Shown here one piece after another: positions 1 to 10,715 of a stretch of DNA of 64,000 bases (positions are counted from its first letter, which is position 1; each line of letters starts with the position of its first letter). The position numbers and the translations under genes were made by a program. Source of the DNA: Dendrolimus kikuchii (taxonomy: Eukaryota > Arthropoda > Insecta > Lepidoptera > Lasiocampidae). The stretch is from positions 5,309,501 through 5,373,500 of the forward strand of contig CM034411.1 in assembly GCA_019925095.2 (NCBI GenBank), written 5' to 3'. Under the pieces are notes generated by a model. That model searched no databases and was not told the origin of the DNA. It worked only from the letters and a program-made list of their open reading frames with translations.

Positions 1-1045
1 CCAACACGCAGAAGCCCTTTGACAAATTTAATGTAAATGTGGCGTGACACTGACCAGCGATTATCCCTGTAATAATGCACCCAAGAACAAGCCCCGGCCA
101 GTGTAGGACTACTGTAGGAAATGAGAACAAAATATACCGGGCTATTGGGGTGATCTGGCTAGTGGTACTAGGGGTCTGGGAATATGGGGACGATGGCATC
201 TGCCCGTCACAATATTCGGGGAACATGGAAAAATGGGCAGACGGTGAGACGCCACTGCATGGGCCCCAAAAATGCCATAGAAGACCGGGGTAACTTGGAT
301 GTGAGTAGCTAAGGGATGGGTTATTATTATTATCTCAGTCAAATTGTAGGTGTTTGATGTACACCAGGCAACGGAGCTGAAGTTCTTATCAGGGCCGCCG
401 ACTCCGTAGGTGCTCGGGGGCTCAACCACCCATGAGAGTTAAATAGTAGATGCGGAGCAGCCATGACCATCATAATAACTAAAATAAAAGACATCAGCGT
501 GTGCGGCGCGTCCTAGCATCACTATCATCCCCCCACCCTACCTACCCGCGCCTCTCAAACTTTCAACTCTGCTGTAGTTCATCAAAATAATCGCTTTGAT
601 CGAATAAGATTGTCAATAATTAGTTTTTAAAATAATCCTCCAGCAAAAAGGTTTATTATTTTATATAGCTAAAGTAAAGTATTAAAGTAAAGGTAGTAAT
701 ACCTGTATTTTGTGTTCCTGCTAATAAAAGTTAGGTATATTACACACTGATATCATAATGACTTAATTTTAAAATTTTAGTTAAACTTAATCAATACGAT
801 ATTTACACAGTCACACTTACGTATTTAAATAACGTACCTACCTCAAGTGTACCTAAATATACTGAAAGAAAAGAATGACTACTTTAAAATATATGTATAG
901 GTAAGTAGGCATAGGCATTTAAAGATCAGGAGCACCGACGAGGTTTTCTAAAAGTCTAGTTCTTATAGCAACTTGAAAGATGTAGCCTTTCAAGTTCACT
1001 AAACAGTTCACAGTTTAAAAATAAACACATAATTAAGTACAACTA
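1..1045. other. Intergenic, no gene seen
   Basis: No exon, domain or transposon end could be recognised here. Bases 170-560 are richer in GC than their surroundings and hold short overlapping ORFs without domain character. They may be part of an old interspersed repeat, but no second copy lies in this window. Confidence 0.4.
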
Positions 1046-1219
1046 GGTTTTAACGGTTTTAAGCCCGGCATTTTATTTGATTTTTATTTGGACGTTTCGG
1101 CCACTTCAGAAGTTGTGATCACAGAAAACGAAAAATCATGACTACTGAAAAGTGGCCGAAATTTCGAAGTAATAATCAAATAAAAAGCCGCGTTTAAAAC
1201 TGATAAAATATAGTTTTAA
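1046..1219. repeat. Inverted pair of an interspersed repeat end
   Basis: The left half (taacggttttaag, then attttatttgatttttatttgg and gtttcggccact) recurs in reverse complement in the right half (agtggccgaaattt, then aatcaaataaaaagccgcg). Related 'cgcgcttaaaaccgttaaa' pieces lie at about 10085, 14110 and 26967. I infer a dispersed lepidopteran repeat end; the superfamily was not recognised. Confidence 0.55.
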
Positions 1220-1812
1220 TTATATGTACTAGTCGCGAAGACTTCAGAAAATACACAAACACATAATTCTTACTCAAAAATTTTGAAACCCCCAACCCCA
1301 TCAATTTATTGAAGATACATATTAAGAAATCTTGAAATTAAAAATTCAAAGGGGCGTTTTCAGATCAATTAACATATGTCGAAAATTTAAGTTTTAGAGT
1401 TTTTGTGTCTGCCTGTCTGTCTATTACAGTATAAGGCGAAAACTACTGAGAAGATATAATTGAAACTCGGCTGGTTTATATCCCGAATAGTACTTAGGAA
1501 ACTTTTATCCCGACAAATGACATCGTTTCCGTGGAATGGATGAACTTAGACGAAATGGTGGCGTTGCAGTCTTGTTTTTGCTGCTCCCGTTGCAGCTGCA
1601 ATTCACTATTATGCAATTCTACATGGTAAACGAAAACGAAGTTTTGCTGGCTCAAAAACATTGCTCTATGGCTATAAATGTAGCTAATATGTAATATGTG
1701 TAAAGTTATTTAATTTAAACAATTTTTCAAACTATGGTGATAAACTAAAAACTAAACTATTCTATAAATAAACCTAACTGAAAAATGTATATACAATATT
1801 TAAAAAAAAACC

Positions 1813-2032
1813 AAATATGTCCTGGGACACATAGTAGAAGTGAAACTGCAACGGACAAGTGGAAAAACGAATTGCAACAAAATTTTAACTTGAAGTTTTA
1901 CGGGCAGGTTGTTAATGTACTTGTCCAATTTGAAAACCTGCCCGTAAAACTTGAAGTTAAAATTTTGTTGCGATTCGTTTTTCCACTTGTCCGTTGAAAC
2001 TTCACTTCTACTGTGTGTCCCAGCACACATTT
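1813..2032. mobile_element. Palindromic MITE, about 220 bp
   Basis: Two arms of roughly 95 bp pair almost throughout. The left arm runs gggacacatagtagaagtg, then caacggacaagtgg, then ttttaacttgaagttttacg. The right arm is its reverse complement. A loop of about 25 bp separates them. Short ORFs on both strands here are by-products of the palindrome. A rearranged relative lies at 12990-13171. Confidence 0.75.
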
Positions 2033-3732
2033 CGATTTTTCGCAGGTATACTATAAATTATGATTTAGTTAGGTTAGATATTAGTGAATGCATTTTTTAT
2101 TTAAACATATTTTATTTTATCAAACAAAAAAACTGAATTCGATCCGGAACCAAAAAACGTATCCATAGTCTACTCTAACAATATACCGCCGCTCACCACG
2201 TCTAATCTAAACTATGCCGCCACTCCACGCGGCCGTAACGCATTTTCGTGACAGAAAAATCCTAATACCCCCCCCCCCCCCTGTCTATATAGAAGTTTCA
2301 CTTTAAAAAAACCTATATTAAAGCCCGTCCAGCCCCGCCAGACCACTGTCGCTGGGTATTCTACCTAGAAGGCTGGCAGCATTATCTCGCTGGATACAGA
2401 GGCCTTTTTGAGCTACAAATTAAAAAAATATTAATATTTGTTAATATCTTAGACAAATTGGCAGGGAGAGTACTAATCATTTTTGGGTGTAGGTTTATGA
2501 CAACAATACTAGGTTTTAAGTATTGCAATGTTGATTATAAAAAAAACTCAAGACGAACGAATCCAAAATTATTTTTCTATATCAATTATTATTAATTTAG
2601 AAACAAATTTCTCGCCTATTTTTGAGGTTGATAAAAAAGAGAAACTTTAACCCACTCTCCCCTATGTTCTAAATAACAAAATATTGTTTGAATGAAATTC
2701 AAGCACTGTTTTACTAAAGCCAAAGAAATACAACTGATTGTTTGTAATAAAACAATGTTGAAAGTGTGATAATATACGTAAGTGAAAATAGAGAAAGTTT
2801 AGGCACTTTGAGTAACTTAAACTTAAATTGCGTTAAGTTAGTCATGTTGATAGTCCACGCTCAAGTAACGATAGCAGCAAAAGTAAATTAAAAGTGCAGT
2901 TCGTAACATTTACTTTTAGGAATTCGTAATCAAGTGGCAAAAACTGTGGACATTGAATGAATGAATGAATAAATGTAAAATCTTTATTACATATTCACCA
3001 TAACCTGGTTAATTAGATAGGTGACTTATGTTACAATGAATTCTAAAACAAGGTTCTTATAAAAGAGAGAGCATTAAATTATCTTGCCATCATCTGAATT
3101 TTAAAATATTATGATAAAAAATTAATTACTGTTTATACAATAATGAATGCGTCATTTGATTCATCAAACTTACGACGTCACATCTTGCTACACTCGTGTC
3201 TATTAGCTACTGTGTTTTGAAGATGAAGATATTTCAAAATAAATTCTTACGTATTACCTATAGAAAGCCATAAGTCCACCACTGGTTCCAAAGCACCTTA
3301 CATTACCTTATTAGTATGCATATTCGTCATTAACATGAGTGCTTGCATTGTACCTTGCTGAAAACACACTTAAATATCTTGTTTGTTTTAGAATTACATA
3401 AATAACGTGATATTTTTTTTGGATTAAACCCATCTAAAGAAATTTTATGATTATTTCAGATGCAATTATGATTTTTTGGAAACAAATTAACGACAATAAT
3501 TGTTATTTGTACTATATGGACACGGCTTAGAGCCTTCCCCATATAATAATTATGAATCCCTACTAAGAATGATAATTATCAAGCAAAAATCGTATATCTC
3601 AATGACACGAACTCGAATCCTTGCCAGAAAGCATGCACCACTTAGTAAAGAAAACTATCTAACCTACTTTGCATTTTGCTACATTTACCTACAACGTCCT
3701 AACGTTGACGGAAAACATCGTGATGAAACCTG
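2033..3732. other. Intergenic, AT-rich, no gene seen
   Basis: There is a C homopolymer at about 2268-2281 and otherwise AT-rich non-coding sequence. No splice-consistent exon, transposase motif or terminal repeat was found. Confidence 0.4.
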
Positions 3733-3790
3733 CACATCAAGATAACCAATACCAGTGGGATGTTTAGAAGCTGTTATTATTACAAATTAT
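3733..3790 (+). repeat. Metulj-like SINE 3' fragment
   Basis: The text 'agataaccaat', then 'ccagtgggatgttta', then 'gctgttattatta' matches the 3' end seen more fully at 57700-57810 and 60975-61110. This tail type is familiar from lepidopteran SINE/RTE repeats. Only a fragment remains. Confidence 0.45.
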
Positions 3791-5139
3791 TTATTCTTAT
3801 TGTAGAAAAATGGTTTTAAAATTTCCAGCTCGAGTATTTTTTTTTGTTGATTGTACTTTAAGATTTGAGCGTTGCTACCTGCAGTATTTTGATCCACCTG
3901 TTGATAATACAAGGTGGGTTACTCATAATACAATTACATACTTATTATCTCTCTATTATCCGGGTTTTTAGGGTACCGTAGCATAATTGACAAAAACGGA
4001 ACACTTATAAAATCGTTATCTTTTTATGCATACCACAATCTTCGCGTAAACTGGTAGATACATGCGAATGTTTGGCAGGACTATATACTGTATATGCTGT
4101 CAATCAATAGTGTAAGGAAAGATTTAACAAAATTTAAAAAGGACGCATACATCTAGCTGTGATATGAGGATAGTGTAATGTACATGTATAAACGTGTATG
4201 ATATGTTTACTGGTTATATATGTAGGTCATCGAAAATATTGATGTTATTTCTTCGAACTCGTCCGCACTATGCGGCTAGCCGCACTCCGTACAGTCGTTT
4301 CTCTGTCCGCAGTATGCTGTTCAATATGCGTCTGGCCGGAATGCGGTAGCCGGAATTTCTGTGACAACAATAATAATAATAATCATCAGCAGACAAACAC
4401 ACATAATGTATATCCTGAAATTAAGCAAGTTACGCTTGTGTTACGGGTAATATACAACGGACTACTCTGGGCCGATCCCAGACACCCAGACTAATTAACG
4501 GAGAAAATTAGTTTCTCTGAGTCTGAGTTTCGTCTCTCTGAGTTGCAGTGAGGTAGGCCGGCAAAGGTTTAACCCGCCCAACCACAGAGTCCGTCAGTAA
4601 AAAGCCTCCACCTATTAGTAAAAAAGAAACACGGTACCTATAGAGGTTGTCAAATTGAGTCAATCTACGCTTAATAAAAATTACAACGTAACAATTAACA
4701 TCCAAAACAAATCAGACTCTTCATCATACTTCTATTATTATGCCAAATAAACCTTTTTAAAACAATGAAAGCAAAAAAGTATCTAAATTAAGAAGAAAAT
4801 TTAATGCGAAATTCACAAAACAAAAACATTTTAAAAGCAATTCGTTATGAATGCTGGATTTAATAAATGCTTCAAGTGGGTGAGCTGTTATTTCTCTTTG
4901 AAAGTGGCCAAAGAGAATAGTAGGAGAAAAATGGCTCCACCCGGGTGAACGAGGTTGCCAGCTGTACATGAAAATCCTGAATGTATTCTAATATTATGTG
5001 AGTCACGAATACAATTCTTATGTTGAAAATGTTGGTCTATAATATTTAAAAAAAAACATCTCATAAACGTGAAAACGTCTCACTACTGGCCTCTGGACTA
5101 TGAAATATGAGGGAACTGACAGTACACTCACTACGTTTG
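3791..5139. other. Intergenic, degraded repeats
   Basis: Bases 4395-4490 ('attaagcaagttacgcttg', 'gacacccagacta') look like a piece of a dispersed repeat. The ORF at 4270-4494 has no recognisable domain. Nothing else is supportable. Confidence 0.35.
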
Positions 5140-5350
5140 TCAGAGGTGGATTGGCGGATTTGACACATTGGTTATGTCGATGTGCAGGTTACATCACGAT
5201 GTTTTCCTTCACCGTTAGGACGTAGTAATTGTAACAATATGCATATTAGGTCAGAAAACTGCCTAAGTGATGTCTGCTTTCCAGCCAGGATATGAACCCG
5301 CGCCCATTCAATTTAGAACGCAAGTGAGCTAACCACTAAGTTACATCAGC
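5140..5350 (-). mobile_element. tRNA-derived SINE, minus strand
   Basis: Read on the minus strand, a tRNA-like head carries an A-box-like stretch (gtggttagctcacttg) and a B-box-like stretch (gggttcatatcct). A body containing 'cctaatatgcatattg' and 'ggtgaaggaaaacatcgtg' follows. A sister copy in the same orientation lies at 39425-39615, and a plus-strand head at 47735-47845. The internal pol III promoter layout supports a SINE rather than a tRNA gene, because no cloverleaf can be completed. Confidence 0.6.
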
Positions 5351-5582
5351 TTATAATATAATACAGTTATAATATTTAAATTTATTAAAATGTAAGTATA
5401 TTAAATATAATAATGCCTAAACAGAACTCATTTTAATTTTTAAGACACTTGTAACCAACATAACTGACAAAATAATTATGTATTTCTGGTCACAAATAAA
5501 TGTATAACAACTAGTTCGATACTTTTAACAAAGGTAATATTTAAAAAAATTTTCGTTGTATAATAAGTATGTAGTACTTTTT

Positions 5583-5695
5583 TATTGCCTAAAATAGGCA
5601 AATAAGTAGAGGGCCCACCTGATGGAAAGTAGTTACCGTCATCTATGGCCGTTTGCAACGCCAGAGGTGTAGCCAACGCCAGTATATAGTTTGAC
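5583..5695 (+). repeat. Fragment of the 'gcccacctgatgg' repeat
   Basis: The segment 'gggcccacctgatggaaagt', then 'catctatgg', then 'ttgcaacgcc' is a diverged piece of the family seen at 9095-9350, 59921-60232 and 63430-63705. Confidence 0.5.
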
Positions 5696-6031
5696 CACAA
5701 TCACAATCGCAAAGAACGCAATAATAATAGTCTAGGATGGAGAACGTTTAACTGAGATTAATTATTAAAACATGCACACGTCTACCGACAGAATAATATA
5801 ATGTTAGTAGTACACCTACATTTGTGTCTTATCTATATTCACAAGTAAAAGTTAAATTGAACAGAAGTGTTGAAATTTTAAAATGTTTAAAAATTATTGT
5901 TACATAATTGTATTTTTTTCTGGCAACTCGACCTGGGCGGCGGACCTCCTTTCGCTTTAAGGGGGGTAGGAAACCTATGGAAATGAAACGTCAATAAAAA
6001 ATGCGTGCCACTGTGACGTCATTTGGCCACT

Positions 6032-6042
6032 AAACATGGCGG
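6032..6042 (+). promoter_or_regulatory. YY1/Pho-like motif AAACATGGCGG
   Basis: The motif lies in 'catttggccactaaacatgg' followed by 'cgg'. The same context recurs at 8398-8421, upstream of the minus-strand THAP gene. The core matches the YY1/Pleiohomeotic consensus (CCGCCATnTT on the other strand). Function is inferred only from the motif and its repetition. Confidence 0.3.
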
Positions 6043-6359
6043 TTTTAGTGCTGTCCAGAAGATTTTAATGTTATTAGGTTTTATCGATAAACGTCCTTGG
6101 CTCATTTTATTTTCAATATTATTGAGTATTAATTATTTGTAGAATTTATACTTTAATAGGAAGTAAGTATATTGTTATGTGCAAAGATACTTTGATTTAG
6201 ATGTGTGAAATCTAAGACAAGTTCGTGTTTCAAATTTATCAAGTAAACGATATGACGATTTTTAAAAGTTGCTACACTGATTTGATAAAGTTGTCGTTTG
6301 ACAACACAGTGACCACAAAACATAAACATATGGCGTAGTACAGTGCCATCTGCCCATCT

Positions 6360-6471
6360 CTAGCATGCTAAATTTTATCGTCGTTTCATATGTTGCCGTC
6401 TCGCTCGCACTTGCGTATATGCCGGAAAGGGATGGAAGCTTTATGTCGGCGATAAAACGTTAGCATGCTAG
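6360..6471. mobile_element. Short MITE, 112 bp
   Basis: The terminal inverted repeats are ctagcatgctaa then ttttatcg on the left, and cgataaaacgttagcatgctag on the right, around a GC-richer core. No clear target duplication was seen. The superfamily is not assigned. Confidence 0.55.
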
Positions 6472-6480
6472 CTAGCTATG

Positions 6481-6556
6481 CTGTTTTGGATATCAAAATA
6501 AGAGTACGTGTTTTTCCTATGAAAAACACGTACTCTTATTTTGATATCCAAAACAG
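6481..6556. repeat. Perfect 36-bp hairpin
   Basis: The arm from 6481 (ctgttttggatatcaaaata...) pairs without mismatch with the arm ending at 6556, around a 4-base loop (ctat). It is immediately followed by a second perfect hairpin (6563-6618). No coding potential. Confidence 0.9.
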
Positions 6557-6562
6557 ATTAAT

Positions 6563-6618
6563 TAGATTGTAATAGAGAGGTAAGTAGTCTAAACTACTTA
6601 CCTCTCTATTACAATCTA
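6563..6618. repeat. Perfect 26-bp hairpin
   Basis: The arm tagattgtaatagagaggt... (6563-6588) pairs perfectly with 6593-6618 around the loop ctaa. It lies six bases from the preceding hairpin. Confidence 0.9.
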
Positions 6619-6894
6619 TTTTAATTGTGTTGCTGACTCTAAAGTCCGTAACACATTACCGCAACGCACCTCAAGATAGGTGCGCTGCACCATAAGTGAG
6701 AGTGATTCAAATTTTAAACTTATTAAGGGCCGCGTGATAAAAAAAAACAAAACACCTTCAGAACATTTATTTAATAAAAAACGTCATTCCTTATGACTTA
6801 CGCTCTAAAATCACTTAATTATTAAAAATTTAACGAATTTACAATAGTTTTTATTAAAGTAAAACTAATAAAGGCATAAGTTTATAATATGAGT

Positions 6895-6900
6895 TTTATT
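6895..6900 (-). terminator. AATAAA polyadenylation signal
   Basis: Minus-strand AATAAA about 150 bases beyond the stop codon of the THAP gene at 7047-8262. It fits that gene's 3' end. Confidence 0.6.
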
Positions 6901-7046
6901 TGTACCTTAGATGTTTTACATGGAATACAAAATTCAAAGAAGTGACACCATCAGTTTTGGTTTATTCCTCTAAAGATGTCAAAGCATATTACTTTTATCT
7001 AAGTAGGTTCAATAGCTTCACTATAAAGAGTCTGTATATACAAAAT

Positions 7047-8262
7047 CTAACATCTTCTCTTGAAGCTAAAGAACAGCAGAATCCTTAAATGTGCAGCATT
7101 TACCAAGGTAGAGGTGTCAGGACCGGCCAAAACAGGAATTGTTTCCAACTGATTTTCTTTTAATATGCCAGTTTTATGTTGGCTGGCATGTCGCTGCAAA
7201 ATATTGAAATATTAGTTTAGAATAATTGTGTCCACAGTATTTTTTTCATAAAATTTGCTTAAATTATGACATTATCATTCAAATTGGGCAAATACATTTC
7301 TTGGATGGAATCACAGCCACAAAACCCATAAGTTTTTCTAAAATAGTTATATAGAATGAGAATGACATAGACTACAACTAGTAACTAGCATATCAGTAAT
7401 AAGGTAGCAGCAACAAGTATATCAAAGGCTAAAAGTGAAAGTACAAATTTCAATTATACGAGCAGTCTCCATGAGTGTGAGAGGCACGAGAAGACATATT
7501 AAGGCCTTCGACTGCGAAGACGGAGCAGGAATTATATAATAAGCCGACAGTCCAACGACTATCCTGCTGATCATCGTCCCACCATACAAAACTTGTATAT
7601 TAATTTTGATCCTTTTATAGCACGTTTTGTTATAAAATAATATGTATGTATTAAAATATGTATATAATTTAAAAAAAGTATATCAATACTAACTATAAAA
7701 GTATATACAGTATTAACTTACTCTTACAAATTTGAAGGGCACGGCATCATCTCGTAGTCGAGTCACATCCAGAGTTTTGTTGAAACATTTATCATCAAAA
7801 TGTAGCGAGCAAATATAAATATATTTTGCATTTGGCTTTATATTTTCCATTCCAATGGCTTCCAGCCACTTTTTCTTTATACGCTCATTTCTTGGGATCC
7901 TATAAAATATGTTTTAATTATTATTTTTGTATGTTTTAAGCGGGGTAGCATGATAAAATAAGAAATTTTATATAAGCAATCATATTATATCGATATCAAA
8001 GTCGATAAATAATGTACAACCCCAGCTAATAAATTAACATTATTTAAGCGTAAAAATATAGTTAAATAAGTTAAATCCATTCATGACCTATAACTGCACA
8101 TAAGAACCTTGCTAATTATAATGAAAATCTTCCTTTATTTTCCCGGAAACATTAACAATAAGCAATATTTTTAATGTTATTTACAGCGTACCTGTGTATG
8201 GTTAAAGATGACTGATTTGGTGTTTTTCTTATGCCGCACCCTATTACACTGCACACGGACAT
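7047..8262 (-). CDS. THAP-domain protein, complete small three-exon gene (module 1)
   Basis: The exons on the minus strand are 8262-8192, 7899-7728 and 7193-7047. Both introns obey GT-AG, and the 129-codon frame is open from ATG to TAG. Residues 1-81 form a THAP zinc finger: ligands C4 and C9, then C54-x2-H57, with conserved W35, the HRIP turn at 23-26 and the closing AVPFKF at 76-81. THAP fingers bind DNA through one zinc in C2CH geometry and act in the nucleus. The 48-residue tail (starting RHASQHKTG) has no coiled coil or HCF-1 motif that I can see. The last exon could be spliced again at 7104 (TTG|GTAAAT), giving another C-terminus, but no further exon is needed. A polyA signal lies at 6895-6900 and a YY1/Pho-like motif 150 bases upstream. 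It is unusually short for a THAP factor. The function and target are unknown. Confidence 0.85.
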
Positions 8263-9090
8263 ATCTGCGACGTAATTATTTATATTTGGCTTCAATTATT
8301 TTAAATCACAAGCAAAATATTGAAAGATAATTAGTTATTTTCATTTATACCACGACTTTTTGACAAGACAAGTACCGGGTGCACTGACTGATAATGACAT
8401 TTGGTGCACTAAACATGGCGGATTTTCGGCCTCATTAGGTATTTACGTATATTCATGTTCCACTTTATGTACGCACTGAAATACTGTTATATTGTTTTCC
8501 TGCGAGTTACAGTGCTGAGTAAGAACGAGATAGATATATGTTTATGTGTGTGCCTTCAAAATGGATGCTATTTGTATAAAATGAATCTACTACTAATGAT
8601 AGATCTAGATCAATTAAAAAGTACTTTACCTGTCGTTATGTGTAATTTATAACAAAAATGCAAATATCAGTTATAATCATAATAATCTTAATTTCGACTA
8701 ACTGATATTGATTTATTGAATTTTTGGTTGGATCTGTTCCAAATATAGGTAGCAACGTTTCTTTTTTTATAAAAGCGTAATGAGACTTCAACAGCTATGA
8801 AATCAGTGCACAGTATAGGAAAAAAGTAACAAATTACCTCTAATTTGGTAACATTTATAATAATATCCTGACAACATTTTAAAAAGGGCTTAAGTTGAAA
8901 GAATATGATCGATATTAATCAAAAAATAATAAATAATTTTCCTTTCATCAGTGTATTTAATAAATAATTATTACCTGATTTATATTCAAATTTTAAATAA
9001 TGTGCACAAAAGGTGCCATAATCACGATCGCCACGTCACGATTGGTCACGTCAATTCTCAATATTATAAAATTCTAAACATACCGTCTTT
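8263..9090. other. Upstream region of THAP module 1
   Basis: This holds the probable promoter of the minus-strand THAP gene, including the AAACATGGCGG motif at 8411-8421. The remainder is AT-rich, with no exon or transposon recognised. Confidence 0.4.
8411..8421 (+). promoter_or_regulatory. YY1/Pho-like motif upstream of THAP module 1
   Basis: AAACATGGCGG sits about 150 bases upstream of the minus-strand start codon. Its flank ('catttgg', 'cactaaacatggcgg', 'tttt') is shared with 6022-6045. It is a plausible promoter element, with no direct proof in the sequence. Confidence 0.35.
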
Positions 9091-9094
9091 TTTT

Positions 9095-9350
9095 TTATTT
9101 ATTTTTTATTGCAGGAGTTCAGCAGACAGGCAGACGGCCCACTTAATAGAAAGCGGTTACCATCGCCTATGGACATTTGCAACACCATAGGTGCTACAAA
9201 TGCGCTGCTGCTCTCTTAAGGGTCACTGGAACCTGGTCACTAATGCCGGAACACAACTCAAGGTTGTTATGGCGACATGCTTTAGACCAGGGGTGGTAGC
9301 CATCCAGTCGGGCAAATGCCCTACCACCTGTCTGTACATTAAAGCTATTT
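9095..9350 (+). mobile_element. 'gacggcccac' interspersed repeat, copy A
   Basis: It starts with a T-rich run and 'ttattgcaggagttcagcag', then 'gacggcccacttaatagaaa', 'ggttaccatcgcctatggac', and 'ggaacctggtcactaatgcc'. The same order of blocks occurs at 59921-60232, 63430-63705 and, inverted, at 59312-59600 and 63718-63885. There is no ORF of transposon type, so it is probably a non-autonomous element or LINE tail. The lineage is not assigned. Confidence 0.6.
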
Positions 9351-9410
9351 AAAAATAACAACTGGAATAGGCTATATAAACGACAGAGAACACGATGCAA
9401 TGTACAATAT

Positions 9411-10044
9411 TGTTACGTGCGAGCGGGGGTACGCATTTGGGATTGGAAGGAAACACCAGTTCTTTTAAGTAACGCTTTTATTAACTTACACAGCCGCACG
9501 TAATACCTCTCCGCAGGGTTGCCCCTATACGCACGACTATCGATGCACCGTCCCGGCGAAAAGGTGTCTGACTCACAATACTCGCTTCTGGTTCGTCTCT
9601 CGAACTACGCTACAATCCTCCTTCACTTAACTGTCCACTAAACTCGTCACTAAATTCACCACTTAACTCGTCACTGTCTTCTATTAAACTTCTCTTCCAA
9701 CTCTTCCGTATCGCACTTGTCGCTTCGCTGTCTTGAACTGAACTCAACTCTAAAATTGCCCGGTAGGCGCGGCTTACGCTGCTTATATACCCGGAAGAAT
9801 CTTCTGGAACCCATAATTTCGATCTTCTTTTCGTTATTCTTTTATTTGCTGTCCATCCCTTTCTATACATCTATCTATCTCTGTCTTTTCCTTCCCGAAC
9901 CTTCTAACCTAGAACTTTCGTTCATCATCTATCTCTTTCTAACATGTATCTGTCCTTGTCTTTTCTTTCCAGAATTTTCGACCTTTTTCTAGAAAACTTG
10001 AGACCGGCTTACGCCGCTAGAAAGTTCTACCCTCGGTCGCCACA
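9411..10044 (-). mobile_element. Solo LTR, minus strand
   Basis: The 634-bp unit reads TGTGGCGACC...ACGTAACA on the minus strand, with 5'-TG and CA-3' ends and a 4-bp ATAT duplication on each side (9407-9410, 10045-10048). A TATA box (GTATATAAGC, about 9780-9790) and a minus-strand AATAAA near 9480 sit in the order expected for U3-R-U5. No internal retrotransposon genes are adjacent, so this is a recombination product of a Gypsy- or BEL-type element. The ORFs inside it, including 9610-9870, are not treated as genes. Confidence 0.75.
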
Positions 10045-10059
10045 ATATTTTAAACGTCA

Positions 10060-10140
10060 AATGTCGTGAAACGTCAGAATAGCAAAAATAAAATAAATTA
10101 CCGCGCTTAAAACCGTTAAACGCAGTTTTATTACGATGCA
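10060..10140. repeat. 'cgcgcttaaaaccgttaaac' repeat
   Basis: The text 'aaataaattaccgcgctt', then 'aaaaccgttaaacgcagttt', 'tattacgatgc' matches pieces at 14108-14163 and 26967-27015, and in inverted form near 1046-1219. It is a dispersed repeat terminus of unknown superfamily. Confidence 0.45.
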
Positions 10141-10149
10141 ATATTTTTA

Positions 10150-10715
10150 GAAATCTTGTCTGTTTGTCACTTTCTTCGAGATTCACGTAAAAACTATTAT
10201 ACTAAGCCGATTTCGGTTTTCGCTGATCGACAGCAAATTCTTAGACTTAAAATTTGCGCTACTTTTTATCGGAGAATTTTCACGAGAGCTGTTTGTAATT
10301 TTTCGGGTGCAGAAAAATTACATTATTCCGACAAAGTTATCACTAATAAAATCTTACATTATTTTTTAAATGCTGTGGTAGTTTGTCTTGGGAATTCCGC
10401 GGATTTTTTCCGGGTATGGTATAAATTAGTTGTATTGCATAAATATCAGCTGATTTTGATACCATTTCACTAGAAAAAAATCTTAAATCCTTTTTCAAGT
10501 AATACGAAACTTTACATTCCCGAGAATTTTCACGGGTGTATTTAAAAGTGGGTAGTATACATAATTATTAGCTGATTCGAATCCAATTGATACTAAAACA
10601 ATATAATTCGGGACTTTGTATATTTCCCGGGATTTCTTAACTTTGAAACCACGTGATTATTAAGACTTGCTTAACATGACAGTTTCTACATTTATTAGAC
10701 ATCTTTAATAGAACA
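10150..10715 (+). repeat. Dispersed AT-rich repeat, non-coding
   Basis: Bases 10183-10250 ('ttcacgtaaaaactatta', 'gatttcggttttcgctga', 'gacagcaaatt') recur at about 39945-40000. Bases 10618-10700 ('cgggatttcttaactttgaa', 'accacgtgatt', 'gacagtttctacattta') recur at 53630-53705. The ORF at 10156-10473 lies over this repeat and has no domain. Confidence 0.45.

Noticed and set aside
5140..5350. A possible tRNA gene
   Set aside because: A and B boxes are present but acceptor and anticodon stems do not form, and a sister copy exists; a SINE explains it.
6481..6618. A microRNA precursor call for the twin hairpins
   Set aside because: Stems are perfectly paired with 4-base loops, unlike typical animal pre-miRNAs; no evidence of processing in the sequence.
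9610..9992. ORFs inside the solo LTR
   Set aside because: They lie across U3 and R of the LTR and lack any domain.
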